From: CALAEC01 sp050692915
GTDB lineage: Bacteria; Actinomycetota; UBA4738; CALAEC01
Direction of reading: 5' to 3'
Assembly (NCBI GenBank): GCA_050692915.1
Contig: JBOGVU010000011.1
Span: 1 to 51,608, forward strand
DNA length: 51,608 bases
A model generated the notes under the pieces. The model saw only the letters and a list, made by a program, of their open reading frames with translations. It did no database searches and was not told the origin of the DNA. Each line of letters opens with the position of its first letter. The stretch's first letter is position 1. The translations under genes and the position numbers were made by a program. Shown here in pieces: positions 22,522 to 31,283 of this stretch.

Positions 22522-24126
22522 GTGACGGAGAAGGCATTGCCAGAGAGCGAGTCCGTCCGAGCCGCCGAGGTCATCGCCGCCGCGTGCCTGGCCACCGATC
22601 TGGGAATGGGGTTCCCGTTCGAGCACGGCCTGCACGGCACGCTGATGGCGATGAGGCTCGCCGACCACCTCGACGTCGATCCCGAGACCGCGTCGCACAC
22701 CTACCACGCCAGCCTCCTCATGTATTCGGGGTGCACCACCGATGCGAACATCGCATCTCGGATCTTCGCTGGGAGCAGGACCGAGAGCGTCACTCCAGTC
22801 CAGTTCGGATCGGCGGCCGAGGCCCTCGGGGGCGTCACGCGCGCCCTCTCTCCCCCCGACCATCCCCTCCACCAGCGTGCCTACGAGATCGCCAGGCGCC
22901 TGGTGCCGGCGGCAAGATTTCGGAAGCCGCACTTTGCGGCCCTGTGCGAGGTGGCTGAGATGATGGCCAAGCGGCTCGGCCTGCCGCCTGCGGTGCACAC
23001 CCTGTTCGCCTACCTCACCGAGCGATGGGACGGAAGAGGGGTGCTCAAGCGCGCCAAGGCCGAGGAGATCCCCCTGTCCATTCGCATCGTGCAGGTCGCG
23101 CGTGACGCTGCCTACCAGCGGCTCGTGGGAAGCGACGATCACGTCGTCGATGTGATCCGTCAGCGGGCCGGGCACGCCTTCGACCCTGCCATCGCTGACC
23201 GGTTCGCGAAGGAGGCCCCGGACATCCTGGCCGCCGCCGATCCGCCCGGATCGGCGTGGGAGGCGACCCTCGCCTCGGAGCCTCGCCCCTGGCTGGCCCT
23301 CGAGGGCGAGGCGATCGACCGGGCGCTCGCCGGCATCGGCGACTTCGCCGATCTCGGGTCACCGTACCTGTCCGGCCACTCGAGGGGGGTGGCCGACCTG
23401 GCGGCCGCCGCCGCCCGCATCCGGGGCTTCGATCCCGCGGACGTGGCGCTGATGCGTCGAGCGGGGTTCGTGCACGACGTCGGACGGGTGGCGATCGATC
23501 CTCGGGTCTGGCAGAAGCCGGCCGCCCTGACGGTCGACGACTGGGAGCAGGTGCGGCTGCACCCCTACCACGCTGAGCGGGTCCTCCTCCGCTCCGCACC
23601 CCTCGCCACCCTGGCCGAGGTCGCCTGTGCGCACCATGAGCGTCTCGACGGCACCGGATATCACCGCAGGGTGTCGGCTGCGTCGCTCACCCGAGGTGCG
23701 CGCCTCCTGGCCGCCGCCGACGCTTTTCATGCCATGCAGGAGCCGCGCCCGCACCGCGACGCGCTTCCACCCGACCGAGCCGCGGCGCTGCTCGGAGAGG
23801 AGGCGGGAGCCGGGCGGCAGGACCCTGAGATGGTCGCCGCGGTGATCGAGGCCGCCGGACAGCCGGCCCCGAGGGTCGTGCGCCCGGCCGGGCTGACCGA
23901 GCGAGAGGCCGAGGTCGTTGGGCTCCTGGCCCGGGGCCTGCAGACGAAGCAGGTGGCCCGGCGGCTGGGGATCTCGATGAAGACCGCCGACCGCCACATC
24001 CAGAACGCCTACCGGAAGATCGGCGTCTCGACCAGGGCCGCCGCCACCCTGTTCGCCATGGAGCAGGGCCTCGTGTCCGGGCGCGGGACGGCTGCTCTCC
24101 TTCGTCGCGCGGACTCGTCGAGCTGA
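22522..24126 (+). CDS. HD-GYP-like phosphodiesterase domain with LuxR helix-turn-helix
   Basis: A 534-residue protein. The N-terminal 250 residues look like a degenerate HD domain (FEHGLHGTLMAMRLADHL, LTERWDGRGVL). Around residues 280-420 is an HD-GYP-type domain: FVHDVGRVAI holds the HD pair near residue 316, HPYHAERVL follows, and HHERLDGTGYHR near 370 is the GYP motif with His instead of Pro. HD-GYP enzymes hydrolyse cyclic di-GMP or similar. The C-terminus (about 453-515) is a LuxR/GerE helix-turn-helix with LTEREAEVVGLLARGLQTKQVARRLGISMKTADRH. It is probably a transcription factor with a nucleotide-phosphodiesterase-type sensor. Start GTG 22522. Confidence 0.85.
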   Translation: MTEKALPESESVRAAEVIAAACLATDLGMGFPFEHGLHGTLMAMRLADHLDVDPETASHTYHASLLMYSGCTTDANIASRIFAGSRTESVTPVQFGSAAEALGGVTRALSPPDHPLHQRAYEIARRLVPAARFRKPHFAALCEVAEMMAKRLGLPPAVHTLFAYLTERWDGRGVLKRAKAEEIPLSIRIVQVARDAAYQRLVGSDDHVVDVIRQRAGHAFDPAIADRFAKEAPDILAAADPPGSAWEATLASEPRPWLALEGEAIDRALAGIGDFADLGSPYLSGHSRGVADLAAAAARIRGFDPADVALMRRAGFVHDVGRVAIDPRVWQKPAALTVDDWEQVRLHPYHAERVLLRSAPLATLAEVACAHHERLDGTGYHRRVSAASLTRGARLLAAADAFHAMQEPRPHRDALPPDRAAALLGEEAGAGRQDPEMVAAVIEAAGQPAPRVVRPAGLTEREAEVVGLLARGLQTKQVARRLGISMKTADRHIQNAYRKIGVSTRAAATLFAMEQGLVSGRGTAALLRRADSSS

Positions 24127-24175
24127 GCCCATGGCTCCGCCGGACCGCTCGATTCACGGGCCCGGCATCCCGACA

Positions 24176-24198
24176 TGGGGAGAATTCCCGATTCCCCA
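24176..24198. promoter_or_regulatory. Imperfect palindrome before the FMO-like gene
   Basis: TGGGGA at 24176-24181 is matched by TCCCCA at 24193-24198; the inner bases pair as well apart from one bulged G. CATGGGGAG occurs again at 24229. The site is 113 bp before the next start and 49 bp after the LuxR-type gene. It may be an operator of the oxidoreductase or a hairpin; the remaining 185-bp gap holds no gene. Confidence 0.4.
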
Positions 24199-24311
24199 GG
24201 TGCTCCATCACCCCTTACGGTCGATCACATGGGGAGGGTCCACCGCCCCGAGAGGGCCCGCAGGTGGTGACCCCCACGCAACCAGGTCGACGATCGAAGG
24301 AGGCGGTGGTC

Positions 24312-25412
24312 ATGGAGGCTCTTCGCTCCGAACAGATCGACACCGTCGTGATTGGGGGCGGCCAGGCCGGGCTCTCGGTCGGGTATCACCTCGCTCGACG
24401 CGGCGTCCCGTTCGTGATCCTCGACGCCAACCGGAGAGTGGGCGACTCGTGGCGGAATCGATGGGACTCGCTGCGGCTCTTCACCCCGAACCGCTTCAAC
24501 GGGCTCCCGGGCATGCCCTTCCCCGGGCCTCGCTGGGCACTCCCAACCAAGGACGAGTTTGCTGACTATCTCGAGAGCTACGCCGATCGGTTCGAGCTGC
24601 CGGTGCGGACCGGGGTGGAGGTGAAGAGGCTGACGCGGAACGGGGATCGTTTCGTGGCGACCGCCGGCGATCGGCGTCTCGAAGCCGACAATGTTGTCGT
24701 CGCCATGTCATCGTGGCAGCGACCTCGGGTACCGCAGTTCGCATCCGAGCTCGATCCCAGGATCCTCCAGCTTCATGTCTCCGACTACCGCAACCCTGCG
24801 CAGCTCCGGGATGGCGACGCCCTCGTGGTGGGGGCGGGCAACTCGGGAGCGGAGATCGCCCTCGATGTGGCGGGGACCCGCCGAGTGTGGCTGTCGGGGC
24901 CGGACACCGGTCATCTCCCGTTCCGGCCCGAAAGCCTCATCGCACGTGTGCTTATGCCGTTCATCGGGCGGGTGATCTTTCATCGGGTGCTCACGACCAG
25001 CACCCCGATAGGGAGGAGGGTCCGCCCCAAGATGCTGGCCAAGGGCGACCCCCTGATCAGGGTAAAGCCGAAGGATCTGAAAGCGGCGGGAGTGCAGCGG
25101 GTGCCGCGAACGACCGGCGCCGAGGAAAGGTTACCCGAACTCGAGGACGGTCGTCGCCTCGAAGTCGCCAACGTGGTCTGGTGCTCGGGGTTCCATCCCG
25201 GCTTCTCCTGGATCGACCTGCCCGTCTTCGGACCGAACGAGCCGAAGCATGACCGGGGGGTCGTCGACTCCGAGCCCGGCCTCTACTTCGTCGGCCTCAA
25301 GTTCCTCTATTCGAAGTCGTCGGAGCAGATCCACGGGGTGGGCCGCGACGCCGCACGCATCGCCGAGATGATCGCCGCCCGGCACGAGCAGCAGCTGAGC
25401 CTTGTCGGCTGA
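24312..25412 (+). CDS. FAD/NAD(P)-binding FMO-like monooxygenase
   Basis: A 366-residue flavoprotein. The FAD Rossmann motif is VVIGGGQAGLSVGYHLARRG at residues 12-31, an NAD(P) motif VVGAGNSGAEIALDVAG lies near 175, and the linker MSSWQRPRVPQF is of class B flavin monooxygenase or YUCCA type. WDSLRLFTPNRFNGLPGM is typical of the actinobacterial group annotated as putative flavin monooxygenase or CzcO-like. It probably oxygenates a small organic compound. ATG 24312 follows AAGGAGG; an upstream GTG in the same frame lacks that site. Confidence 0.87.
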   Translation: MEALRSEQIDTVVIGGGQAGLSVGYHLARRGVPFVILDANRRVGDSWRNRWDSLRLFTPNRFNGLPGMPFPGPRWALPTKDEFADYLESYADRFELPVRTGVEVKRLTRNGDRFVATAGDRRLEADNVVVAMSSWQRPRVPQFASELDPRILQLHVSDYRNPAQLRDGDALVVGAGNSGAEIALDVAGTRRVWLSGPDTGHLPFRPESLIARVLMPFIGRVIFHRVLTTSTPIGRRVRPKMLAKGDPLIRVKPKDLKAAGVQRVPRTTGAEERLPELEDGRRLEVANVVWCSGFHPGFSWIDLPVFGPNEPKHDRGVVDSEPGLYFVGLKFLYSKSSEQIHGVGRDAARIAEMIAARHEQQLSLVG

Positions 25413-25437
25413 GTCGTGAGGAACAGGGAACTTGGGG

Positions 25438-25986
25438 TCAGACGTCCAGGACATTGCGGACCTCGGCTCGAAGGATGTCTGCGGTGATCGTCCCGGTCCA
25501 TTCGAACGCCACGTCGCCACGACGGTCGTAGATGACCGTGATCGGCTGGCCGATGTAGCCGAGGCGGTCCCGGATCTCCCCTCCGGGATCGAACACGCTC
25601 GGATACGGCCAGTCGAACCGGAGGATGAACTCCCGAGCGGCCCGCCGGTCGTCCAGGATGTCGACTCCGAGGAATTGCACCCGCCCCTCGAACTCCCGTG
25701 CCACCCGAGCGAGGTCAGGCGCCTCGACGAAACAGGGGGGGCACCAGGAGCCCCAGATGTTTACCACGACCGGGGTCCCCCGCAACTCACGGAGAAGTGC
25801 CTGGAAATGCTCGAAGCCGAACTCGGGCAACTCCAGTCTGTCCCTTGGGAGAAGGATCGCCGGCCGGGCCTCAGAGTCTGCGGACGGAGGCACTGCCGAT
25901 CCGCAGGCCGTCAACAGGAGGACCGTCCCGACGAGGAGCCTTTTGCCCACGTCACTCGTCGACAAGCCCGGTGACAGGAATGACAT
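25438..25986 (-). CDS. TlpA/ResA-like thioredoxin-fold lipoprotein
   Basis: A 182-residue exported protein. The signal KRLLVGTVLLLTACGS contains a lipobox with Cys28. The thioredoxin fold follows, with active site WGSWCPPC (Cys82 and Cys85) and the cis-Pro region YIGQPITVIYDRRG. TlpA/ResA proteins reduce disulfides outside the membrane, for example in cytochrome maturation or methionine sulfoxide repair. ATG 25986 is chosen because it gives a normal signal peptide, and it lies 2 nt after the stop of the DUF3179 gene, so the two are co-transcribed. Convergent with the FMO-like gene. Confidence 0.88.
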   Translation of the reverse strand: MSFLSPGLSTSDVGKRLLVGTVLLLTACGSAVPPSADSEARPAILLPRDRLELPEFGFEHFQALLRELRGTPVVVNIWGSWCPPCFVEAPDLARVAREFEGRVQFLGVDILDDRRAAREFILRFDWPYPSVFDPGGEIRDRLGYIGQPITVIYDRRGDVAFEWTGTITADILRAEVRNVLDV

Positions 25987-25988
25987 CC

Positions 25989-27194
25989 TTAGCTCCGGTA
26001 GATCTCGGTGTCCGGGAAGAACGCCGCCCAGCTGAACCAGAAGTGATCGACCGCCGGGAGGGCCCGGAGCTGCGCCCCCCGGAGCGGTCCCTGTACGGCC
26101 CGTCCGAACAGGTCCCACCGGCTGTGGGTCTCCTGGTCGACGAAGCCCCCCGGAGCCGGCTCGAAATGGAGCAGCAGGTCCCCCGACCGAGGCTCGTAGG
26201 CTGTCGCCGAGCCGACGTCCCTCGACGCCGCAATCTTCGGCTGATCGAGCGCCGAGGCTGTCCCTTGCTTCCAGAAGACCACGACGTCTTGCCCGCCCAC
26301 GCGCGTCTGCGCCGCGGAGAAGCCGTCCACCGCCTGCCGAGCAAGTTCCTCGTACGGGAAGGCCACCTGCCGACCCGAGGCATCCACCCCCAGGACATGT
26401 GCGGTGGCGTGAAGCCGGGGATCCGGATCTCCAGCAAACAGGAACGGGTCGTCATTCCCAGGGGAGTCGTATCCCTGGTACGGGTTCTGCCCGTAGGCCC
26501 GGTCGAATCCGGTGTCCTGGGAGAGCACCCGACCACTCGGATGGGCGGCTCGCCAGTCCCCCCAGGACACGATCTGGGCGGGAAGGAACTCGAGCCGCCT
26601 TCCCGCCAGCGGCCCGACGATGGCCTCGAGCGTTGCCTGCGACCAGTAGGTGCCGGTCTGTCGGTCGTACATCACCAGGTTGGAGTGAAACAGGCGGCCG
26701 GAGGTCCCGAAGTCGAGCAGCGCGCCGTCAATGGTCGGGCGACGGAAAGCGATGCCCGTGTTGCACAGCGGGCAGTAGGTCACGGTCACGGGCTCGCCGC
26801 CGATGGTGTCGTTCACGATCTCGTGCCACATCAGGATGCGGATCGGATACGCCTTGGCCTCGCCGTTCACCTCCACGGAGATCACCGGCTCCTGAGCCAC
26901 GAGCCACCGAACCTCCGCCGGATCGACGAACTTGGGCTCGTCGATCGGCGGGATGCCGTCGGGCGGCGGCCCGCCGGGGACAATCAGATCCGTGTCCACG
27001 GTTGCTGGTCCTGCTGGGAGAGCTCCGACATCCCCCCGCGCCTCGTTGAGGCGCTCCGGTCGCGAGGGCATCGACACGTCCGTTCGTTCGGTTTCGGAAG
27101 GACGCTCGTGGCTGGCGATCAGCGTCGCCACCAGCACCCCGCCGACCAGTACCAGGCTGGCCACGAGGAAGGGGCGGGCGGTCCTCATGTCCAT
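25989..27194 (-). CDS. DUF3179 domain exported protein
   Basis: A 401-residue protein. Residues 8-26 (FLVASLVLVGGVLVATLIA) are a signal anchor. The rest is a DUF3179 domain: AYPIRILMWHEIVNDTIGGEPVTVTYCPLCNTGIAF holds the hallmark CPLCNTG, followed by LVMYDRQTGTYWSQ, a second family mark. The paired Cys and the His in MWHEIVND could bind a metal or a cofactor (inference); the function of DUF3179 is unknown to me. It is third in an apparent operon of sigma factor, anti-sigma factor, this gene and a thioredoxin-like lipoprotein, so a role in envelope redox chemistry is likely. Start ATG 27194 (MDMRTARPF). Confidence 0.85.
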   Translation of the reverse strand: MDMRTARPFLVASLVLVGGVLVATLIASHERPSETERTDVSMPSRPERLNEARGDVGALPAGPATVDTDLIVPGGPPPDGIPPIDEPKFVDPAEVRWLVAQEPVISVEVNGEAKAYPIRILMWHEIVNDTIGGEPVTVTYCPLCNTGIAFRRPTIDGALLDFGTSGRLFHSNLVMYDRQTGTYWSQATLEAIVGPLAGRRLEFLPAQIVSWGDWRAAHPSGRVLSQDTGFDRAYGQNPYQGYDSPGNDDPFLFAGDPDPRLHATAHVLGVDASGRQVAFPYEELARQAVDGFSAAQTRVGGQDVVVFWKQGTASALDQPKIAASRDVGSATAYEPRSGDLLLHFEPAPGGFVDQETHSRWDLFGRAVQGPLRGAQLRALPAVDHFWFSWAAFFPDTEIYRS

Positions 27195-27240
27195 GTGAAC
27201 CCGGAGTTCGCTCCGAGCGGCGCCTCTATCCTCGGCCTGA

Positions 27241-27918
27241 TCACAACATCCCCAGGACGCGGGCGGCCAGGATGACCTCACGAGCATCGTCCCCCACCAC
27301 CAGGGCGGGGAACGGCTGATCCGAGCACAATAGTTCGGCGCCCTCAACCTGTGCCCGCCAGGTCTGGCCCTCCCCCGCCCGGGCCCCATCAGCCATGGGG
27401 AAGCTCCGATCGGCTCGATACACGGTGACCCGGTGGCCAGCCGGGTCGCGGTATCGGTGTCCGACGACGGAGAGGCCATCCACTGCGCCAGACTTGACGC
27501 CCACGAGCGAGAGGTCGCCCAGCCGTTCGGGCAGCGCCGCCGGGGCAGAGTCATCCAGGGCCCGCCGGCCCTGGAAGTCGGCCACCAGTGCTTCGATGGC
27601 CTCGGGCTGGCCTGAGACCAGGAGCGCGGTCGCGCCGCCGGCACCCAGCGCCAGAACCAGGACGCCGACCCCGACCCGCAGCCGGATCCTCGGACGGCGA
27701 GGGATGAGCGACACCTCGCCCCGAACTCGGTCCCGCAGGTCCTGGGGGGCCAGCTCCCGGCCGGCCTCCGCATAGCCCCGGCCGACCCCGCCCAGCCGGA
27801 CCTCTTCCCAGCAGTCCGGGCACTCGACCAGGTGTGCCTCGAACCGGCGACGGGCTCGCTTGGACATGACCCCGCCGAGATAGGCGCCGGCGGCCGTCTC
27901 GGGATCATGCTTCTTCAC
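27241..27918 (-). CDS. Membrane anti-sigma factor with zinc-finger N-domain
   Basis: A 225-residue single-pass protein. The N-terminal zinc-binding anti-sigma domain contains RFEAHLVECPDCWEE, with His29, Cys33 and Cys36 (the HxxxCxxC pattern). One membrane helix lies near 80-100 (RVGVGVLVLALGAGGATALL), and a C-terminal domain of about 120 residues faces outward. It is predicted to hold the adjacent ECF sigma factor inactive until a redox or envelope signal arrives. Its start overlaps the sigma gene by 14 nt. Confidence 0.88.
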   Translation of the reverse strand: MKKHDPETAAGAYLGGVMSKRARRRFEAHLVECPDCWEEVRLGGVGRGYAEAGRELAPQDLRDRVRGEVSLIPRRPRIRLRVGVGVLVLALGAGGATALLVSGQPEAIEALVADFQGRRALDDSAPAALPERLGDLSLVGVKSGAVDGLSVVGHRYRDPAGHRVTVYRADRSFPMADGARAGEGQTWRAQVEGAELLCSDQPFPALVVGDDAREVILAARVLGML

Positions 27919-28426
27919 GGAACAGCACGCTCCCTTCCAGCATCGCGGCCAGCTTCTTCCGGCCCCGGTGGACCCTGGCCAGCACGGTTCCCCGCGGGGC
28001 GCCGGTGATCCGGGCGGCCTCCGCCGCGGTGAACCCCGATAGATCCATGAGGGCGATGGCTACCCGCTGCTCCGGAGGCAAACGGGAGAGCGCGTCGTGC
28101 ACCAGCGATCGGCGGATCTCCCTCATCACCTGGTCCTCCACCGAGTCCGGATCCGGCTGGAGTGGCTCAAGATCGGTCGGGATCTCCCGGTTCCACGCCC
28201 GGCGGAGCCGGCTCCGCCCGGCGTTGAGGCAGATCGTGGCCATCCACGGCTCCACCTTCCTGGGCCGCCGGTGCCTCACCCATGCTTCGAACGCTCGGAG
28301 GTAGGTCTCCTGCACCAGATCCTCCACCTCGTCGCGGTCAGCCGCGATCCGGCGGGCCAGGTTGTACACCAAGTCGAGGGTGGGCAGCGTCGCCGCCAGG
28401 AACTCCTCGTGAACCTTCGTCGTCAC
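27905..28426 (-). CDS. ECF-type RNA polymerase sigma factor
   Basis: A 173-residue sigma-70 family protein. Region 2 covers residues 15-80 with RDEVEDLVQETYLRAFEAW, and region 4 covers 115-165 with LSRLPPEQRVAIALMDLSGFTAAEAARITGAPRGTVLARVHRGRKKL. It has no extra C-terminal domain. The start is GTG 28426 with a weak GGAG before it. It heads the operon with the anti-sigma factor, the DUF3179 protein and the thioredoxin-like lipoprotein, and it diverges from the Tat-lipoprotein gene across 175 bp, which probably holds both promoters. Confidence 0.92.
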   Translation of the reverse strand: MTTKVHEEFLAATLPTLDLVYNLARRIAADRDEVEDLVQETYLRAFEAWVRHRRPRKVEPWMATICLNAGRSRLRRAWNREIPTDLEPLQPDPDSVEDQVMREIRRSLVHDALSRLPPEQRVAIALMDLSGFTAAEAARITGAPRGTVLARVHRGRKKLAAMLEGSVLFREEA

Positions 28427-28601
28427 GAACCGCTCCGCATCCGCTACCTCATGGACGCCTCAACCGGGCCGCTGATTGCGTCCCTTCGATCCAACCCCGG
28501 CCGCCCATCGGGCCATCCCCCTCCGGGCTGCAATCACCGGGAGCCCGGCTGCGTCCGTGTGGATCGAGCCGACCTTTCGCCCAAGACCAAGGAGGTGCCC
28601 G

Positions 28602-29732
28602 GTGGAACGACGCATCGATCCGATCGAGCTCGACCGCAGGGAGTTCTTCGGGTGGACGTGGCGGGGAGCCCTAGGACTCGGCGTCCTGGGGGCGGTGCCA
28701 TCCCTGCTGGCGGCGTGCGGCCGGGACGACCCCGCCGTCACTGCCCCGGGCGGAGGCGGCGGCGGCCCCATGCAGGGGGAGGTCATCGTCGGCGATGTCC
28801 TGGACCACGCCCTTCGGTCGGACGAGTGGGAGGGCCCGTTCGGGTTCGTCACCTTCCGGCTCCACCACGGCGTGTTCGAGGGGGAGGACCTCTACTTCAT
28901 CAGGACGGACACTTCTGACCAGGCCTTCGCCCAGGCGGAGGAGCTGGTGTGGGCTCCGAAGCTCGCCGGGCTGGCGGCCGGGGACCTCACCGGCGACGCC
29001 TACCTGGTCGAGGGGGCTCCGGACCAGCCGGTGGTGCTCTCCTCTGCGCCGGGGCGTCCCGACTTCACCCCCGCCTGGCGGATCAACCGGGCGAGGTGGA
29101 AGGGCTCGCCGAAGGACCTGGCCTCTGGGGGGGAGGTCCAGGACGCCGAGTCGGGCGGCGACCTGACCGTGGAGCGGACGGAGATCGTCCTCAATGGGGC
29201 GGTGGTCAGGTGGGGCTCCGAGGAGATGCCGGTCGACGGCGACAGGTTGGAGTACCTGGGCGGGGGACAGCTCCTGGAGCCGGCGGACACCGCGGGGATG
29301 CGGGTCACGTTCAAGCTTCACGAGTGCTTCCCTGGAGTCCGGTACATCGTGTGCGACACCTCGCTGGAGCCGATGGCCGAGGGTATGCACGTGGTGCACT
29401 CGCCCAGGCTCGCGGACAGCCCCTCCACGGCGGCCACGGGACGGACCAACGTGTTCATGAACGGGTTCGAGGGCCCCGGGCCGATGGGCTTCCAGCCATC
29501 GGTGTTCGACTCCCCGGCGGGAGATGCCGACTGGAGCCCCTACTGGGATCACATGACCTACGCCTGGGCCGACGGGGTGGAACCTCGGGTCCTGACCACC
29601 GAGGAGGAGGTGCACGCCGCCCGGGACGCGGGGGCCCTGGAGGAGTTCCCCGGCACCCCGGACACGAAGGGCGAGGTGTTCACAGTCAACTGCCCCGTGC
29701 CGGTCCTGGCTCCTAACACCTTCAGAAGGTAA
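28602..29732 (+). CDS. Tat-type lipoprotein of unknown function (DUF7482-like)
   Basis: A 376-residue exported protein. The leader DRREFFGWTWRGALGLGVLG has a twin-arginine pair (Arg12-Arg13), and SLLAACG places a lipobox Cys at 39. After a Gly-rich linker comes a long beta-rich domain: GPFGFVTFRLHHGVFEGEDLYFIRTD, then VTFKLHECFPGVRYIVCDTS, and a well-conserved-looking end with NVFMNGFEGPGPMGFQPSVF and FTVNCPVPVLAPNTF. I believe this is the DUF7482 type, but that is memory only. Tat export suggests a folded or cofactor-bearing protein. GTG 28602 follows AAGGAGGT. Divergent from the sigma operon. Confidence 0.78.
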   Translation: MERRIDPIELDRREFFGWTWRGALGLGVLGAVPSLLAACGRDDPAVTAPGGGGGGPMQGEVIVGDVLDHALRSDEWEGPFGFVTFRLHHGVFEGEDLYFIRTDTSDQAFAQAEELVWAPKLAGLAAGDLTGDAYLVEGAPDQPVVLSSAPGRPDFTPAWRINRARWKGSPKDLASGGEVQDAESGGDLTVERTEIVLNGAVVRWGSEEMPVDGDRLEYLGGGQLLEPADTAGMRVTFKLHECFPGVRYIVCDTSLEPMAEGMHVVHSPRLADSPSTAATGRTNVFMNGFEGPGPMGFQPSVFDSPAGDADWSPYWDHMTYAWADGVEPRVLTTEEEVHAARDAGALEEFPGTPDTKGEVFTVNCPVPVLAPNTFRR

Positions 29733-29737
29733 AGGCC

Positions 29738-29902
29738 TCAGGAGGTAGCCGCGATCCGCTCCAGAGCCCGGGGGTCGGCCACCTCGATCTCCCGGTACCC
29801 CAGGCGGATCAGGCCGTCGGACTCCAGCCCCTTGAGGACCCGATTGACCGCCGGGCGGGTGGCTCCGAGGAGCTCGGCCAGGGTTGACTGCGGAAGGCGC
29901 GC
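29738..29902 (-). pseudogene. C-terminal remnant of a Crp/Fnr regulator
   Basis: The last 55 residues of a Crp-type winged helix are present: LPQSTLAELLGATRPAVNRV, then LKGLESDGLIRLGYREIEVA. The upstream cyclic-nucleotide-binding domain is missing; upstream of 29902 the frame continues as unrelated Arg-rich sequence. It converges with the Tat-lipoprotein gene, with 5 nt between stops. It is best read as a gene cut off at its 5' side. Confidence 0.7.
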
Positions 29903-30033
29903 CGGAGTTAGTCCTCGTCGAAGTCCACTGTCAGAGTAGGACAGGCAAGTGTTCGCCGGAAGCCCCGACGGCCTTAGAGAGGCGTCCCGGCGCCTAGGTC
30001 GCCGTCGCACGAGGCCACTATCATGCTCGGAGA

Positions 30034-30510
30034 GTGTCGCCCGACCGTCCCCACGTCGAGCAGAACACCCGCCAGCGCGAGCGGCTGGCCGCCCTGGTCG
30101 CGCGCCTGGACGACGACGAGCTGCGCCGGGCCGTGAACGAACACTGGTCGGTGGCCGGCGTTCTGGGCCACATCGCGTTCTGGGACGGGCGCGTCCTCGC
30201 GCTGGCCGGCAAGCTGGAACGCGGGGTGCCGTTCTCGCCGTCCGACGCGGAACCGGAGGACGTGGACTGGATCAACGATGCCACCCGCCCACTGATCCAC
30301 GCCATCGAGCCACGGGTGCTCGCCGAACTCGCTCTCCGCATCGCCGAGGAGACCGACCGGCGGGTCGCCTCCCTTCCGCCCGAACGGATGTGGCCCAACG
30401 ACCCCGAGAGCCCGGTGAATTCCCTGCGCGCCACACACCGAGGCGAGCACCTCGACCAGATCGAAGCCGCCCTGGCAGTCAAAGGACGAGCGCCGCGATC
30501 GGGTCGGTGA
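30034..30510 (+). CDS. DinB-like four-helix protein
   Basis: A 158-residue soluble protein of the DinB / mycothiol-dependent maleylpyruvate isomerase superfamily. EHWSVAGVLGHIAFWDGRV near residue 37 and HRGEHLDQIEAAL near the end carry the His residues expected to bind metal. Such proteins often transfer or use mycothiol or another low-molecular-weight thiol; the actual reaction is not known. Start GTG 30034 has no clear ribosome binding site. Confidence 0.75.
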   Translation: MSPDRPHVEQNTRQRERLAALVARLDDDELRRAVNEHWSVAGVLGHIAFWDGRVLALAGKLERGVPFSPSDAEPEDVDWINDATRPLIHAIEPRVLAELALRIAEETDRRVASLPPERMWPNDPESPVNSLRATHRGEHLDQIEAALAVKGRAPRSGR

Positions 30511-30549
30511 CCTGGTCCCGCACGAGGACCACCCATGTAGGCTTGCCCG

Positions 30550-31104
30550 ATGCGGCAGGTCTCGGACGCGTTCCTCCTCAACATGGCAGAGGTGTCCGCG
30601 ACGTTGATCGGCCTCTTCCTGGTGGGCGTGTTCTTCTACGTCGAGACGGGCCTGCGCAGGTGGGACCGTGCCCGCGCGGCCTTCGAGCCGTACCTCCGAG
30701 CCGGAACCAGGATCACCCTGATCGTCTTCGCCATCCCGCTCGGCCTCTCCCTCGCGCTCGTCGCCCTGGAGCTCTTCTGGGCCAGGCTGCTCTTCGTCGT
30801 CCTCAGCCTTCTGCTCGTCGCGGCGAACATCGACTCCGCCGTTCGCGTCCGCGGGGTGGCGAAGGTCGCGGGCTCGATGGCCCTTCTGGTGAACGAGGTG
30901 GTCACGTCGGTGCTGGCCCTTGCGCTCGTCGCCCTGCCGTGGGTCCTTGGGGGACTTCGTCCGACCAGGGAGGACCTCACATTGGCGATCATACTGGCGT
31001 TCGCGGCAGGCCTCCTCAGCATCGGCGCCACCGTTATGTCGGCGTTCGACATCGCCAGGCTCGAGGCATCCCCGCGCACCAGGGGCGAGGATCGGGATCA
31101 GTAG
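30550..31104 (+). CDS. Unknown integral membrane protein
   Basis: A 184-residue protein with four or five hydrophobic helices: EVSATLIGLFLVGVFFYVET, ITLIVFAIPLGLSLALVALELF, then a pair near residue 115-140, and LTLAIILAFAAGLLSIGATV. It ends with a basic-acidic tail. No family is recognised. It follows the DinB-like gene by 39 nt, and the two may form an operon. Confidence 0.7.
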   Translation: MRQVSDAFLLNMAEVSATLIGLFLVGVFFYVETGLRRWDRARAAFEPYLRAGTRITLIVFAIPLGLSLALVALELFWARLLFVVLSLLLVAANIDSAVRVRGVAKVAGSMALLVNEVVTSVLALALVALPWVLGGLRPTREDLTLAIILAFAAGLLSIGATVMSAFDIARLEASPRTRGEDRDQ

Positions 31105-31260
31105 ATCCCCGGACTCACCTCCTATCTGGAGCGTCCCATTGGTCGCCGAGTCGGTGTCAAGCACGCATTCGAAGGAGCGTCGACGGGAAGGGTCCACGCG
31201 CACGGTCCTCGGATACACCAGAGGTCTCGTCCGCTGACGCGCAGGGTGAACTGTCCATAG

Positions 31261-31278
31261 GCGGGCGTAGTCGCCCGC
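31261..31278. terminator. Perfect hairpin in the gap before the pseudokinase gene
   Basis: GCGGGCG and CGCCCGC pair perfectly around a TAGT loop. It sits 157 bp after the membrane-protein stop and just before a repeated element. It could terminate transcription arriving from the left, though there is no T-run. The 325-bp gap 31105-31429 otherwise holds the repeat at 31284 and a promoter-like TAGACT near 31414; no gene is seen. Confidence 0.5.
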
Positions 31279-31283
31279 TGCAC

